From contig JADGJT010000054.1 of the NCBI GenBank assembly GCA_027604005.1, positions 1 through 55,631 on the forward strand: a stretch of DNA of 55,631 nt. Direction: 5' to 3'. Both the position numbers and the translations under genes were made by a program. Position 1 is the first letter of the stretch, and each line of letters begins with the position of its first letter. Source of the stretch: Dinochytrium kinnereticum (Eukaryota > Chytridiomycota > Chytridiomycetes > Chytridiales > Chytridiaceae). This document shows, in pieces, positions 10,584 through 21,151 of this stretch. The notes below the pieces were generated by a model that did no database searches, was not told the DNA's origin, and saw only the letters and a program-made list of their open reading frames with translations.

Positions 10584-13500
10584 TTAGCTGTGAAGCCTCT
10601 CCACAGCATCATCCTCGTCAATGCCATCAATCGGGGCGTCCGTAAATGTCTCGTCAAAGAACTGAACATCAAAGTCATCCGCAACTTGCGGAATGTAAGG
10701 CGGCACCACCTCCAATGACTCAAGCGCGTCAAAATTGATGGACTGGAAGAAGGCGTGGTGTTGGATCTCATCAGATCCAGCTCGTCGACTTCCAAGCCTC
10801 ATTTTTGGTTGACGATTGAGGAGGTGTATTAGAATGTCCTGGGCTGGGGCGGACACAAAGTCGGGGAAGGAGACGTCCGCCTGGAGAATGTTCCTCATGA
10901 TGCCCATCCGGTTTTCAGAGTGGAATGGATGGGATGCGCAGAGCATCTCAAACATAACGATTCCTAACGCCCACCAGTCTGAGGCAAACGACGTTCCTTT
11001 TCCTTCTAACACTTCTGGGGCCTATGATGATACATCAAAGTCAGTGGTTTCATACTAGGAGATATGAGCGCACCAGATATTCCAAGGTTCCAAGAATCTC
11101 TGTGTCTTCTTCAGGCGTACCGTCTTGTCTGCTGAGACCAAAATCTGCAATTTTAACGTGCCCATCGCGATCCAGCAAGATGTTCTCCAATTTTAGATCT
11201 CTATATATGATTCCCTGCTCGTGCAAACCCCGAACGGCCAAAAAGATCTCCGCAGAGTAAAACCTCACTCTCACTTCATCAAAGCGGCCAAAATTGGCAA
11301 CGTGGAAGAATAATTCACCACCATTTACGTAATCCATGATGAGGTAAAGGCGCGTTGGAGATTGAAAGGCGGCGTGGAGCGAAACTATGAAGGGGTGTCG
11401 AATTGATTGAAGAATTTGAGTTTCAAGCATCATATCGACCCCGGCGGCGCCTTCCGCTAGGGTCTTGTCAATGACCTTGACGGCATACACCTTGCTCGTA
11501 GATCGTTGGCTGCAGAGCATGACCTATCAACAGAAGACAAACAAAGTTAGACGAGGGAAAGGGTTTGATGAAAGATGCCTACCGTTCCATACTTTCCACG
11601 TCCGAGCACCCGATGCACCTCAAAGTCATTCATCAAAAACTTCCTATTTGATGTCGCAGTTTCTGGCTTTGAGGTGCTCTCTCTTTCACTATCAGCCTCT
11701 TTCTCTTTTGATAGAATGGCGTTCCTCAGTATGCCGCATCCAGAGGCCCCCAAAACTTCCATCCACTCATCAAGTTCACTCAGAGTTCTTGCAGAAAGGC
11801 CAATAACGTGAGTGGATCCATCCGAGGATGCATAGGCAATATTAAAGGCAAAGCCGCTACTGTCAGACTTTTCTTGTGCTGTTTCAATCTCAACCTTAGC
11901 GTTGACTATGCTGATGGATATCAAGGTGTTGTTGGGGGCATCAGGTCCTTCCGACTTGATTCCTGAACTGAATGCTTTGTTAGATTGAGAAAGTGCTATT
12001 GAGAAAAAACTCACCGAAGTGTCAGGCGACCTTCGTCTAAAACACACCAAACAGGAATCAAATCAGTATCGGACGACCCATTTTGAGATACTCGAAGCGA
12101 AAGTATCCCTTCCTTAAACATATTCTCTGCAGAATCACGTTCCTTGAAACTGAATTAATGCTAATGGTCGATGGGACAAAAAAAACAAACAACAACAAAC
12201 AACCATCCAACCTCTTCAATGCGCTCGCCTTTCTTTCCGCTCAGATCAACCAAATTTAAAAGCTTCAACAGCTCATCCATTCCAGATGCGGTCCCTTTAC
12301 TCTTCTTCCTCACCTTAATCGCATATCTGGGCTGAGCGTCAGGCTGAAGTCCAAAGAATCCTGCAAGCTTTGATACCCTCCTCACAGTATTGGGAATAGG
12401 ATCACCCGCTTTTCCAGATTCGCTGATACTATGGTCAGACTTTTCAAGGGCAGCTGTTGCCTCCAGGAAGGATTGGGTGTCTCCAACTTTAAGACTACGA
12501 AGAAGATTTCGCCGCTTTTCGGCTTTACGCTTGAAGAGAAAAACCTCGGTTGTCGACCATGTCATCATGGTGTCGTAGAGTCGGTTTGAGGTGGGAATCT
12601 CTTTCTCAGCTTTTTTTTAAATGCAAGAGTCAGGTTTGCGCCTATAAATTCCTCAAAAAAGTGCACATACAGCTAGAGTCCTGATGGTACTGGTAAATAG
12701 CGTACTCTTCCTCCTTATCGCTGATATGAAGACGCTCCAAGAGCAGGCGAATAGCATCGGTCGCCGTCGCTTCGAGAGAAAGATTTAAGGAGATGTAAGT
12801 CATGTTCGCAAAGTAAAATCTAGCAATAAACTCAGGCTTAGAGCCCTTTTGCTGCAAATAGCTGGTTTAGACCAAAACATTAGCAATGAGAGCTCACCCT
12901 CCTCTCAAAGCGCTTGCTGGATAACATGGACTCAATCTTTTGCTTTTCGTTTTGCTTATCGCTGACACCAAAGAAACTTGCAATCTTATTTGATCGTTTG
13001 ACCCCCTGCGACCATACAGTCAGGCATTGAAAACTCAAAAGAAAAAGAGAAGAGAATAGAAAAAGAAAGAAAAGGTGGAATAGCAGCAATCCAGAGATTG
13101 ATTCCACGTACCCCGTTCTCGTCCAAATCCTCTTCCTCAGGCACATTAGAATCAAGTGAAAACTCTGTGTGCTCGTCAATAGCCATTGATTTCAAGTCCA
13201 TAGAGCTAGGCGAGAAGACCTTTCCAAGCTCTCCAACCCTCATCCCTCCGTCACTATGAGATGACATGGTCGTAAGCGTTGCTGACGATCCCCTACCCAT
13301 CGCACCAACAACGTCTCTCATCTCCGAATGTTGATCTTCAGTGACATACAAGGGATCCAAACGAGTGGGAGAGTTGGACGCACTGGCTCGTCCTTGTAGG
13401 GCGATGCTACGGCGAGACTCATAAGTGTGAATCTTATCAACCTCAAGCGCACTCCTGACGCCGAGAACGCAGGAGAGTTTATCGCTCGACATCATCTTCT

Positions 13501-14137
13501 CGGCTTCCACGACACGAAGGATGGAAAGAACAGCCTCGACGTCCTCCTCAGCTGTCAACTGACCTTCAGAGCTAAGTAGCGTGATCAGCTCGCTTAGTTT
13601 TCTGAGGTCAATCTTGTCAAGGGCCGAAGAGCTTGGGCCGCTGGAACTTCCCTGTCGTGCCTTTCCTGGTCTAGACGCCCTGGAAGACTCCTGAGACAAT
13701 GAAAGTGACGACTTGACACCATAAGTCTTCGGAGGTTTGCCATTGAGAAGCGTTGAGATCTCAAACTTGACGGGCTCAAACGTGGTGGCAAAGCCCTGTA
13801 CGGCAAACGTCGATGGCCTTCTCGTCCGCCCAAACATCTTTTTTGACTCTGTCGCGTCCTGAATCGCGGTCGCCTGAGCCTTCTTCTGAGCTCTATTCCA
13901 CACCTCGTCATCGTCAATGAATCCCATGGGCATGCCAGGGGAAGGGCAGTCCTTCCCCGACGCATTTGATTCTCGTCGTCTCTCGGATGCACTGTCCTCG
14001 GAGGACGCCACGGACAAAATGCTGGCATCCGTGACGCTGATCTTTGGGGTCGCAATGGTGATTGTGTTGGGACAGCTGCCCTCCGCCAAGAAGCCAGTGG
14101 AATGGTGAGGCAGTCCCAGGATGGGCATCATGGACAT
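10584..14137 (-). CDS. RA-PH-AGC protein kinase (Akt-like catalytic domain, atypical activation loop)
   Basis: Exons 13112-14137, 12898-13005, 12671-12851, 12212-12609, 12015-12142, 11583-11967, 11074-11523 and 10584-11021 total 3114 nt (1037 residues). The order is a disordered Ser-rich N-terminus (about 340 residues), a Ras-association/ubiquitin-like fold (about 380-450, MTYISLNLSLEATATDAIRL), a PH domain (about 570-715, from KEGILSLRV to LSELDEWMEVLG) and a kinase domain (about 729-990). The catalytic residues are intact: GRGKYG loop, Lys758 (AVK), Asp851 (YRD), Asp869 (DFG) and APE. The C-tail keeps PPYIPQV but ends without an F-x-x-F hydrophobic motif. The residue aligned with Akt Thr308 is Glu884 (EILGTLEY), and the usual TPE is TLE. 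RA-PH order recalls RIAM/Grb7 adaptors. The ATG at 14137 is the first in frame; the ORF is open further upstream, so the start is uncertain. Confidence 0.88.
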
Positions 14138-14475
14138 CAACGAGCACACCAAGAGACTTTTGGAGAATTCAGACGATGAAGGGGCGTCGGCGACTTTTGG
14201 TTTAATGGACAAGAAGGATGAACGGGGTCGACTTTGACCAGGGAGAAGAAGGCGAGTCAAAAACAGAAACTCTATAAAAGCAGACTTCCAACGGCCCTAA
14301 CAGTTGGCGACGGCTCCCCTCACATAGATCCAGGGCCCTCGTGTTCGCATGCAACCAGTCCAATCCGAGAGTTTGGATGATTGTCCATCCTGGAACAATG
14401 CGCATCTACACGAGGAACCCCAACAGAAACAGAAAGGTATTACCACCACCAGGTCGCAGCTCACTGATTGTGTGC
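14138..14475. other. Spacer between HMG-box gene 3' end and kinase start
   Basis: A 338-bp spacer. The kinase frame remains open to about 14260 without an ATG. The remaining sequence has no evident TATA box or ORF. It presumably holds the kinase promoter and the HMG gene's 3' UTR. Confidence 0.4.
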
Positions 14476-16166
14476 TCAACCAGAGGCAGGTTCCAAGGCC
14501 GAAGCCTTATTCCTGAGGGCGGAAGCGAGCCTTTTTTGCCTCGATGCCTTTTTCAACGCTCTTGCCTGATCTCGGAATACCTTACCAAATAAAAGGGAGG
14601 GGTCAACACCACAACACGATGCCATAAGAAGAAGAAAGAAGAAGGAGAGAAGAGAGAAAATGAAAGAACCTTCTTATCCACATCAGACATGGCGCTCCAA
14701 GCGTCCTTAACCCCCTTGCCATACTTTTTTATGCTCGACTTCTTATCAGCCTTGAACGCCTCAAGGAACAAAGAGTATCCACTTTTCGCCCTTTTCTGCG
14801 TCTTCTCCTTCTTCTTTGACGCCGACGGCAACGTCACAGGCGAGGAAGGGTTGGAAGAAGACGCGCCGCCGACTCGTTCGCGGTTGTCTTCCATGTCGAC
14901 ATCGACCGTCGCGTCACTTTCATCGTCAACACTGGCATCGACGTTCAACGTCTTCAGCAGGACAGAGACGTCCGATTCCAAGAGCTCAAGAAACAGTCTA
15001 TCGCATTCAATCGAATCAACAGCCGTCCAATTGAGGGATGAAACCTCATCAGGTATTGCACTGTCAGTCAGTTGACCAGGCGAAGGTGCTGGCGGTGCTG
15101 TTGAGACAGCCCGTTCAGTCTTCAGAACGGGTGTCGGGGTTTCTGGCAGAGGTGGCAGAGGAAGCGATGGCGCAGCGGAGACACACTCAAAGCTCACTTT
15201 GTGCGTATACTCTTCAATAACCTTAGAGAAAGCGCCAGGTTGTTCGAGGGGCGGTAAAGACTGAGTCGACCCCACTGCCATAGGCTCCATCTTCACAGTG
15301 GCCGGAATCCACGTCCCACCTGTGGCAGGCGGGAGAGGAGTGATCGTCGTCGCGGTTACGGCATTCTCAACCTTCATGAAGGGCATGACGACGGGCATCC
15401 CCAACAAATTCGATGAGGGGAAGGGAGTTGCTGGTGTGGCTGGAGGGGAAAACACCCACGGTACCATCTCCCTCAGAGACGGAAGCCGAGGTGGAGGAGC
15501 GTCAGCCAGACACGGGCACCCAGATTCGCACGCGTTCAACGACTCTGAGGTCGGAACAATGTGCAGCTGTTCAGCCAGCGACCGAATCTCGTCACCAGCG
15601 ACGACGGCATCCGATGATGTGTCAACCTCCTTCGAACCCGACGAAACCGGCACCGCCTCCAAACCCGCATCAGAACACCCACCCTTGCTTGCCCTCTCCC
15701 TCTCACACGCATCAGCCATCAACGCCAAACCACCTGGCACGACGACATCGACTGCAGTCGTTTCGAGCTCCACGCAATCCTCATCATCAGGCACCACCTG
15801 AGCTTGCCCCTCATCGTCTCTTGATGTCTCTCTCACGATCATTAGATCCGCCACCTCATCATCACCTCTAATCGTCTCAACGCCATCGACGACTCTCGAC
15901 AGACCTCCAGCAGCTGCAGCACCATCTCCCTCAACCTCCTTCAGAAAACACCGTCCACCAGCGTCAGGCAGCAGGGTGACGCCCCCACCTCTCGTGAGAA
16001 GGTTCCTTCCCTCAGCCTCACTCACAACAAGAAACAGGAAAAAGGCGACATCGGCCGGCTCCAGCTGCGTCAGGGGATGCCGGGGACGGACGTCGCTGGT
16101 ACAAAGGTGGCGGATCGACAAAGACGAAGGCTCGACGGTCGCCAGGGAGACGTCTGAGGCCGTCAT
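14476..16166 (-). CDS. HMG-box protein, probable transcription factor
   Basis: Two exons (14670-16166 and 14476-14580) give 533 residues. A single HMG box sits at the C-terminus: AKSGYSLFLEAFKADKK and KDAWSAMSDVDKK in exon 1 continue across the intron as VFRDQARALKKASRQK. Reading without splicing would destroy helix 3, which supports the intron. The first ~430 residues are acidic, Pro/Ser/Ala-rich and probably disordered. They contain three consensus SUMO sites of the type hydrophobic-K-x-E (MKVE, VKME, LKTE) between residues ~270 and ~370. The likely role is nuclear DNA binding, and target specificity is unknown. ACGCGT (about 16226-16231) and CGCGTCAA (16312-16319) lie upstream of the ATG. 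The ATG at 16166 is the first in frame. Confidence 0.85.
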
Positions 16167-16386
16167 GTCTCGCAGCAGAGCAGCAGCGTTTCTTTTTTTT
16201 ATTTTACTTTTTCCCACGCTCCCGGACGCGTTTTTGATTTTTGCTTTTGCATTTTCTCACTGGGCCTCAAAAAGGGATGAAGCGAGAGCGACGCGACAGA
16301 CCCTCCCAGAGCGCGTCAAAAGAGAAGACGCGACAACGCAGGAGAGACGCGACGGGGATGGGGATGGTGAAAAACCTTCAGTGCCC

Positions 16387-18549
16387 TCACTGGTCCTTGC
16401 CCAGGTACTTGATCCACCACTCCTGGAATCCAACATGAGACACATCAATCCCCGCCTCCTCCAGCCGTTTGGTCGAAAGCTGGGCGTCAACAGGCCTTGA
16501 CGCTATTCGATTCCACAAAAAGGTTAAAAACAGCAACAACAAAATAAAAAGAGAGCCGAAAAACATAACGATGTGGAAAGAGGGAGAGACTAAGCCAACC
16601 TAAAGAGTCCTTGGGTGGGTCACGCTGCTGCTCAACATGAGAAAGTGATGCACCAAGAATTTCGGCAAAAATGACTGTGAAGAAACGAATGTGTGTTAAA
16701 GTATATAAAGAGAAGGACGCAGAACGGGGTAAAGACGCTCACCACACATCCCGTACTTGGTCATCCGCTCAGACGCAGAAAAATGGTAAACTCCTGACAG
16801 AGGTTTTCCTTCCACCGCGAACTGAATCATGGATCCAATCACCTTTCCAACATCTGAGACGCTAAGAGATGTTTATATCAGATGTAAGAAAAAAAGGAGA
16901 AGCATTAAAAAAAAAGAAGGGCCGGATGAAGAACTGAATGGCTCTCATGATCAGGCCTACTCACTTTGTTGGAAACCTCGACTGGAAATCATCCATGACC
17001 GCTTTCTTTAAGGAATTCTGGGTTCAAGGTAATTAGCCATTAGACCGTCGTAAGGTGCAGATGAGGACACAATGTTAACGCACCTGAACAATGGGAACGA
17101 GAAGGTTGACAGCAGATTCGCTAGGGTCAGCAGCAGCCCCATACCTTCACAAGCGCAACCCATGGAAAAGAAATAGAACAGAAAAGAAGAAATAAGGAAA
17201 GAAAGAAAGCAAAAGGGGCACAAGGAAAATGATGAAAGCGAAATGAGATTATGTACAGGGACGAGAGACGAACAAAAAAAGACAACAACAGAAACGAGAA
17301 AAATGCAAAGGAATGGAAAGGAATCAGAAATGGTTACAGAAATATGTTGAAGAAAGACACAATGGTAAACCACACTCACAGAACTGGAACACGAAGAATG
17401 GCAGCATCAGGGTTGGCCCCCATTGTTGCCAACTCACCATCATACTTGGTCTGACCTGGAAACAGAGCATACGAGTCCCAGTTATTCAGAACAGAGCACA
17501 AAAAAGAAAAAGAGAGCAAGCGGGATATTGACTCCCTTTAAAAACGAACGAAAAAAAAAGAGAGAAAAAAAAAATCCTCAAAAAAAAAGAAAACAAACAA
17601 CAATCGTACCATAGAAATTCAAAGGATTCGCTACATCCCCAACCTCATAAGGCGGATTCCTCCCATCAAACACATAATCCGTCGAAATGTACAAAAACCA
17701 AGCCCCGCACTTCTTTGCCGCCTCAGCGATACGTCGCGTAGATTCAACATTCAAGTTCCTTGCTCCCTCCTTATCCTTCTCAGCGACATCTGGCCTGCGT
17801 TCGGCGGCGCAGTGGATGACCGCAAGGGGCTGGTGGTGCTCGAGGAAGGCGTCGACGGCGGCATAGTCGCGAAGGTCAAGCTACCGGTTGTTTGGTTTGT
17901 TGTGAAAGGAGCACCATGCGGCGAGTGACGGAATGGAATTGAGCATCTCCGTTCAGCTGATTCAACCCCCTTGAATGAAAAGAAAGAAACAAAGAACCAA
18001 AAAAAAAAGAAGAAGAAGAAGGAAAACGCCCCATCTCCCAAGACTCTCACCTTCTCAAGCGTGTCGGTGGCCCTGCTGAAAGCCGTCCCAACGACTTTTC
18101 AGACCAGAGAAAGAGAAGGGATAAAAACGACTTGATAAATACCAAACCAAACGATTGAAAAAAGAGGAGGAAGAGGATGAAACGGGAAGCTCACCGTGAA
18201 AACGGGCCTTGAGCACCTCAACCACAGCGCGGCCAAGAAGGCCTGACAATGGTTTCCAGGTAAAGAAAAGGATGTCAGGAAAAGATAAAGAGCGGAAAGC
18301 GCGCGTGCGGGGAGGATGCCGACGGAGACCCAACGTTGGAATGAATGGCATGGTTGACGCCGCACGGAATGCCCCATCAATGCATCAGACGCATCCCCAC
18401 CCTCCGCCGGCCATCGCCCACATCCATCTCCCCCACCAAACGCCAGCATCTCCCACCGAGCGCCACTCCCCCATCCATTCCAACCCCAGAAAGCCAGAGA
18501 CGGACTCACCCGATGCGCCCGTCACAACGACCTTTGGCAGCGACGGCAT
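16387..18549 (-). CDS. MAT2B: MAT2B-like / RmlD-type NAD(P)-binding protein (methionine adenosyltransferase regulatory subunit)
   Basis: Ten exons (18510-18549, 18195-18242, 18051-18094, 17610-17880, 17380-17455, 17084-17144, 16965-17017, 16743-16861, 16600-16674, 16387-16502) total 903 nt, or 300 residues, and all phases close. The fold is the extended SDR: VVVTGASGLLG nucleotide loop, IHCAAERRPDVAE, FLYISTDYVFDGRNPPY, YGQTK as the YxxxK motif, LRVPVLYG, FPTNVSDV, YHFSASERMTKYGM and RPVDAQLS. These words match the animal MAT2B subunit more closely than bacterial dTDP-4-dehydrorhamnose reductases. In animals the protein binds methionine adenosyltransferase and tunes S-adenosylmethionine synthesis. 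Bacterial relatives make rhamnose, so an activity on sugars cannot be excluded. It is divergent with the small + gene, 96 bp between starts. Confidence 0.92.
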
Positions 18550-18645
18550 CTCAGATCAGACAGAAAAATTGTTTTTTTCCTCCCCCTCAAAAGTCAATAA
18601 TTAAGCCCCCTCACCCCCCGCAAGAAGCAGAAAAAGCGAAAAGAA

Positions 18646-19141
18646 ATGCGCCCGTCAACGCTGCGGCGACTCGCAACGGCCGTCAAGACGACGCCGTCGT
18701 CCTTCTCATTCGCATCCGCATCCGCATCCCTTCCCTCCGTCGCCTCCTCCTCCGCTCCTCGCACGCCTCGCTTCCCCTCCTCGTCGTCGCCGTTCAGTTC
18801 TTCAAAGGCATCGTTTGCGTCTGCTGCGTTTGGGGCAGGTGGGATTCACATGGAGGCTGCTGCGGGGAGGAATGGGGGAATCATGAATGGGACGAGTAGC
18901 GGGGGAGCCTTGACGATGGTGCGAACGATCGTCTGCGTTGTTGTTGTTTTTTTGTTGTTTTATCATCTGGTTTGAAACGTCTGACTTTTTGCCTTCTTCC
19001 TTTTTTTTTTTTCTTTTTCTTTGTTTGTTTGTTTTTTGTTTTGGAGGTTAGGGTGAGCAACCGAATCAGTTGTGTTTATCGAGATGGCGGCATGCGACGC
19101 TAAAGATCACCATGTTTGGGTCTGAGGACGATGATTTGTGA
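18646..19141 (+). CDS. Small protein with mitochondrial-type presequence, function unknown
   Basis: Two exons (18646-18918, 19052-19141) encode 120 residues. The N-terminus MRPSTLRRLATAVKTTPSSF is basic, hydroxylated and free of acidic residues, like a mitochondrial presequence. The next ~50 residues are Ser/Ala/Pro-rich. The second exon reads CLSRWRHATLKITMFGSEDD and then Asp-Leu before the stop. The splice (ATG|GTGCGA ... TTAG|GGTGAG) is supported by a T-rich tract before the acceptor and by the conserved look of exon 2. Without splicing, the ORF ends in a hydrophobic intron translation at 18975. No family is recognised. It shares a short bidirectional promoter with the MAT2B-like gene. Confidence 0.5.
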
Positions 19142-19490
19142 AGGTGTTTGGTTGAGCAATCACTCATGGCAATGAGGGGGAAGAGAAGAGGGAAAGGAAG
19201 AGGGAAAGGAAGGACGAGACTGGGGTTGGAGGCGTTATGGAAAAGAGTGGCATGGTCAACATACGGATACGATTTTAAAAACAGAGATTGAATGCGAGAA
19301 GAGAAAGGAAAGCAAGAGAACAAGTAAGAGAAGGAACAGAGAAAAGGAAACAACAAGAAAAGACGTATTCATCTCGCGAATCCTAAAATAAAAGTAAAAG
19401 GGAGAATAGACTTTACAATAGAAATGCAGCAAGAAGAAAAGAAAAGAAAGAGATAAAGAGCAGGGTAATGGCCCTTTAAGACAGCGCGCC
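19142..19490. other. Spacer, convergent
   Basis: About 350 bp between converging genes. It is purine-rich on the + strand (GAAGAGGGAAAGGAAG repeats around 19190-19215) and contains no credible ORF. It probably provides the two 3' UTRs. Confidence 0.5.
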
Positions 19491-20731
19491 TCACAACACC
19501 ACCACGCCGAAAAACACCACCACAAAAACCACCCAACCCCGAGCAACAAGCTTACCACTGCGACGCACCCCAGAGTTGATGACAACAGTGGAGGATCGAG
19601 GACGAATCCACGCGACATCTGTGGAAGGAGAGGACTGAGGAGTCCAAGAAGAAGCTTCAACAGGAGGGCGCCCATCATTCGCACCCATCGAAAGACCGGC
19701 CACGGCAGCAGCAGCAGGAACTGGAGGAGGAGAGGGGATATAAGTCTGGCCACAGGATTCCGCGATCCAGTTGATGGCAGATGTGTTGGACGCAGTGGAT
19801 GGGGTCTGGCCGATGGTTGATTCAGGGCAGGTGGTAAGAGAGCATGCTAAAAAGTCTCTTCGAGCCTTTCGGGTATGAAAAGCAAAGGTCAATCAAGCTC
19901 GACAGCTGAAGAAAAATCATCAAACCTTCATCATGCTCCCGCAGACAATGTCAGCTTCCGAGGCAGAGATGGGCTCGGAGATTCCACCAAAGACATTTGC
20001 GATGCAGTCTTTTCGGCAACCTGGTAAAGCTTTGATCTGGGTGTCCAACTCCTGAGCGGATTGCGAGGACGAAGGGCGGGTATTCCCAAGCGGAGTGACC
20101 ATCAGTGATGGCAGGTCCTATGAATAAACCCATTTTTTGTAGGTTGAAGGGAGAGAAAGGAATGAGTCTTTGTCCAAAAGATCAAGTAAAAGAATGTTTG
20201 GCGCAGGAAACAAACCCCAACCTTGACTGCATTGGTGAGCCGCTCACACCTTGGCACCATAGCAAGCCTAACCTCCTTTGAAACCAGCAAATCCTCATGC
20301 CCACACCTCATAAAAGTGCACATTTCAAACATGACTCCCATCTATATAAAACAAAAAAAAAAGGATTGAATAAGAAAAGGAAAAGAAAAAAAAAACCCCA
20401 AGCCAAAGAAGGCACCCATCAAAACCTATCGAAAGAAGGGAAGAAAAAAAACTCAAACGACAAAAAAAACAACAGACAGAAGCAAAAAGGAAAAAAAAGC
20501 TCAACCCACCGACGGCGGAACCCCACAATACTGCACAACCGTCTCAACCCTCTCAATGGGCTTCCCCTTCACATCATCCCTCACAAACCAGTCCAAGCAA
20601 GGAAGAGTGCAATCGGGCAGTCGCGCACCAAGTTGAACAAGCGATATGGACGCAATGGCGTCTCCCGCTTGAGCGGTGACCGTGGCGGCCAAGAGGGGAA
20701 GCAGCAACGGGAGGATGAGGGGATGTGTCAT
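19491..20731 (-). CDS. Secreted GPI-type protein with two CFEM-like cysteine modules
   Basis: Four exons (20510-20731, 20222-20341, 19926-20117, 19491-19865) give 302 residues. A signal peptide (MTHPLILPLLLPLLAATVTA) is followed by a first cysteine module (LPDCTLPCL, YCG, MCTFMRC, PRC). A second module has LPGCRKDCI, IVCG, FLACSLTTC and ESCG. The spacing L-P-x-C-x3-C resembles CFEM domains, which occur in fungal wall and haem-uptake proteins, but the patterns are imperfect, so this is a family-level guess. A Ser/Pro-rich stretch follows, and the last ~20 residues are a hydrophobic tail (GWVVFVVVFFGVVVL) typical of a GPI-attachment signal. Predicted location is the cell surface. The orientation is head-to-tail with the GH1 gene, and both products look GPI-anchored. 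Confidence 0.72.
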
Positions 20732-21151
20732 GACCACTTGCCGGATGCGAGTTGACGCTGTTCGGGTGCAAGAGACGGCGGCGAGAGGTGAAGGGCCGTC
20801 GATCGATGACGGGCTGTTGACTAGTGGTGTTGTGGCTGGACGGGATGACGGATGACGGCGTCAAGTCGCCGAGGAGACGAGCAGAACAGAGTTGCGTTCA
20901 GCAGAGGCAAGCCGAAACTTGACACAACAAAGCAAACCGTTTCAGCTCCCTGCCACTCCCTGCCACTCCCTGCCAGCACTCAATGTGCGGGGCTTCAGTT
21001 CATCCGTGTGGCGCAGGCATTGAAACCACTGGCAAGAAGGCACGACCCATACCGCCGGATCTCTGACATCTTAGCCGAGCGAACCATCGGATTTAGAACG
21101 ACATGAAGCTTTAATTGTTGTTGGAACCGCCGGAACACGGCACACCACCGC
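20732..21151. repeat. Spacer with (CTCCCTGCCA)x3 direct repeat
   Basis: A 420-bp spacer that contains the promoter of the CFEM-like gene and the GH1 3' UTR. A perfect 10-bp unit CTCCCTGCCA is repeated three times at 20946-20975. Function unknown. It might bind a regulator or be a simple replication-slippage array. Confidence 0.6.

Noticed and set aside
14689..15871. Several plus-strand ORFs of 70-167 codons
   Set aside because: Antisense shadows of the HMG-box gene, created by its biased codon usage.
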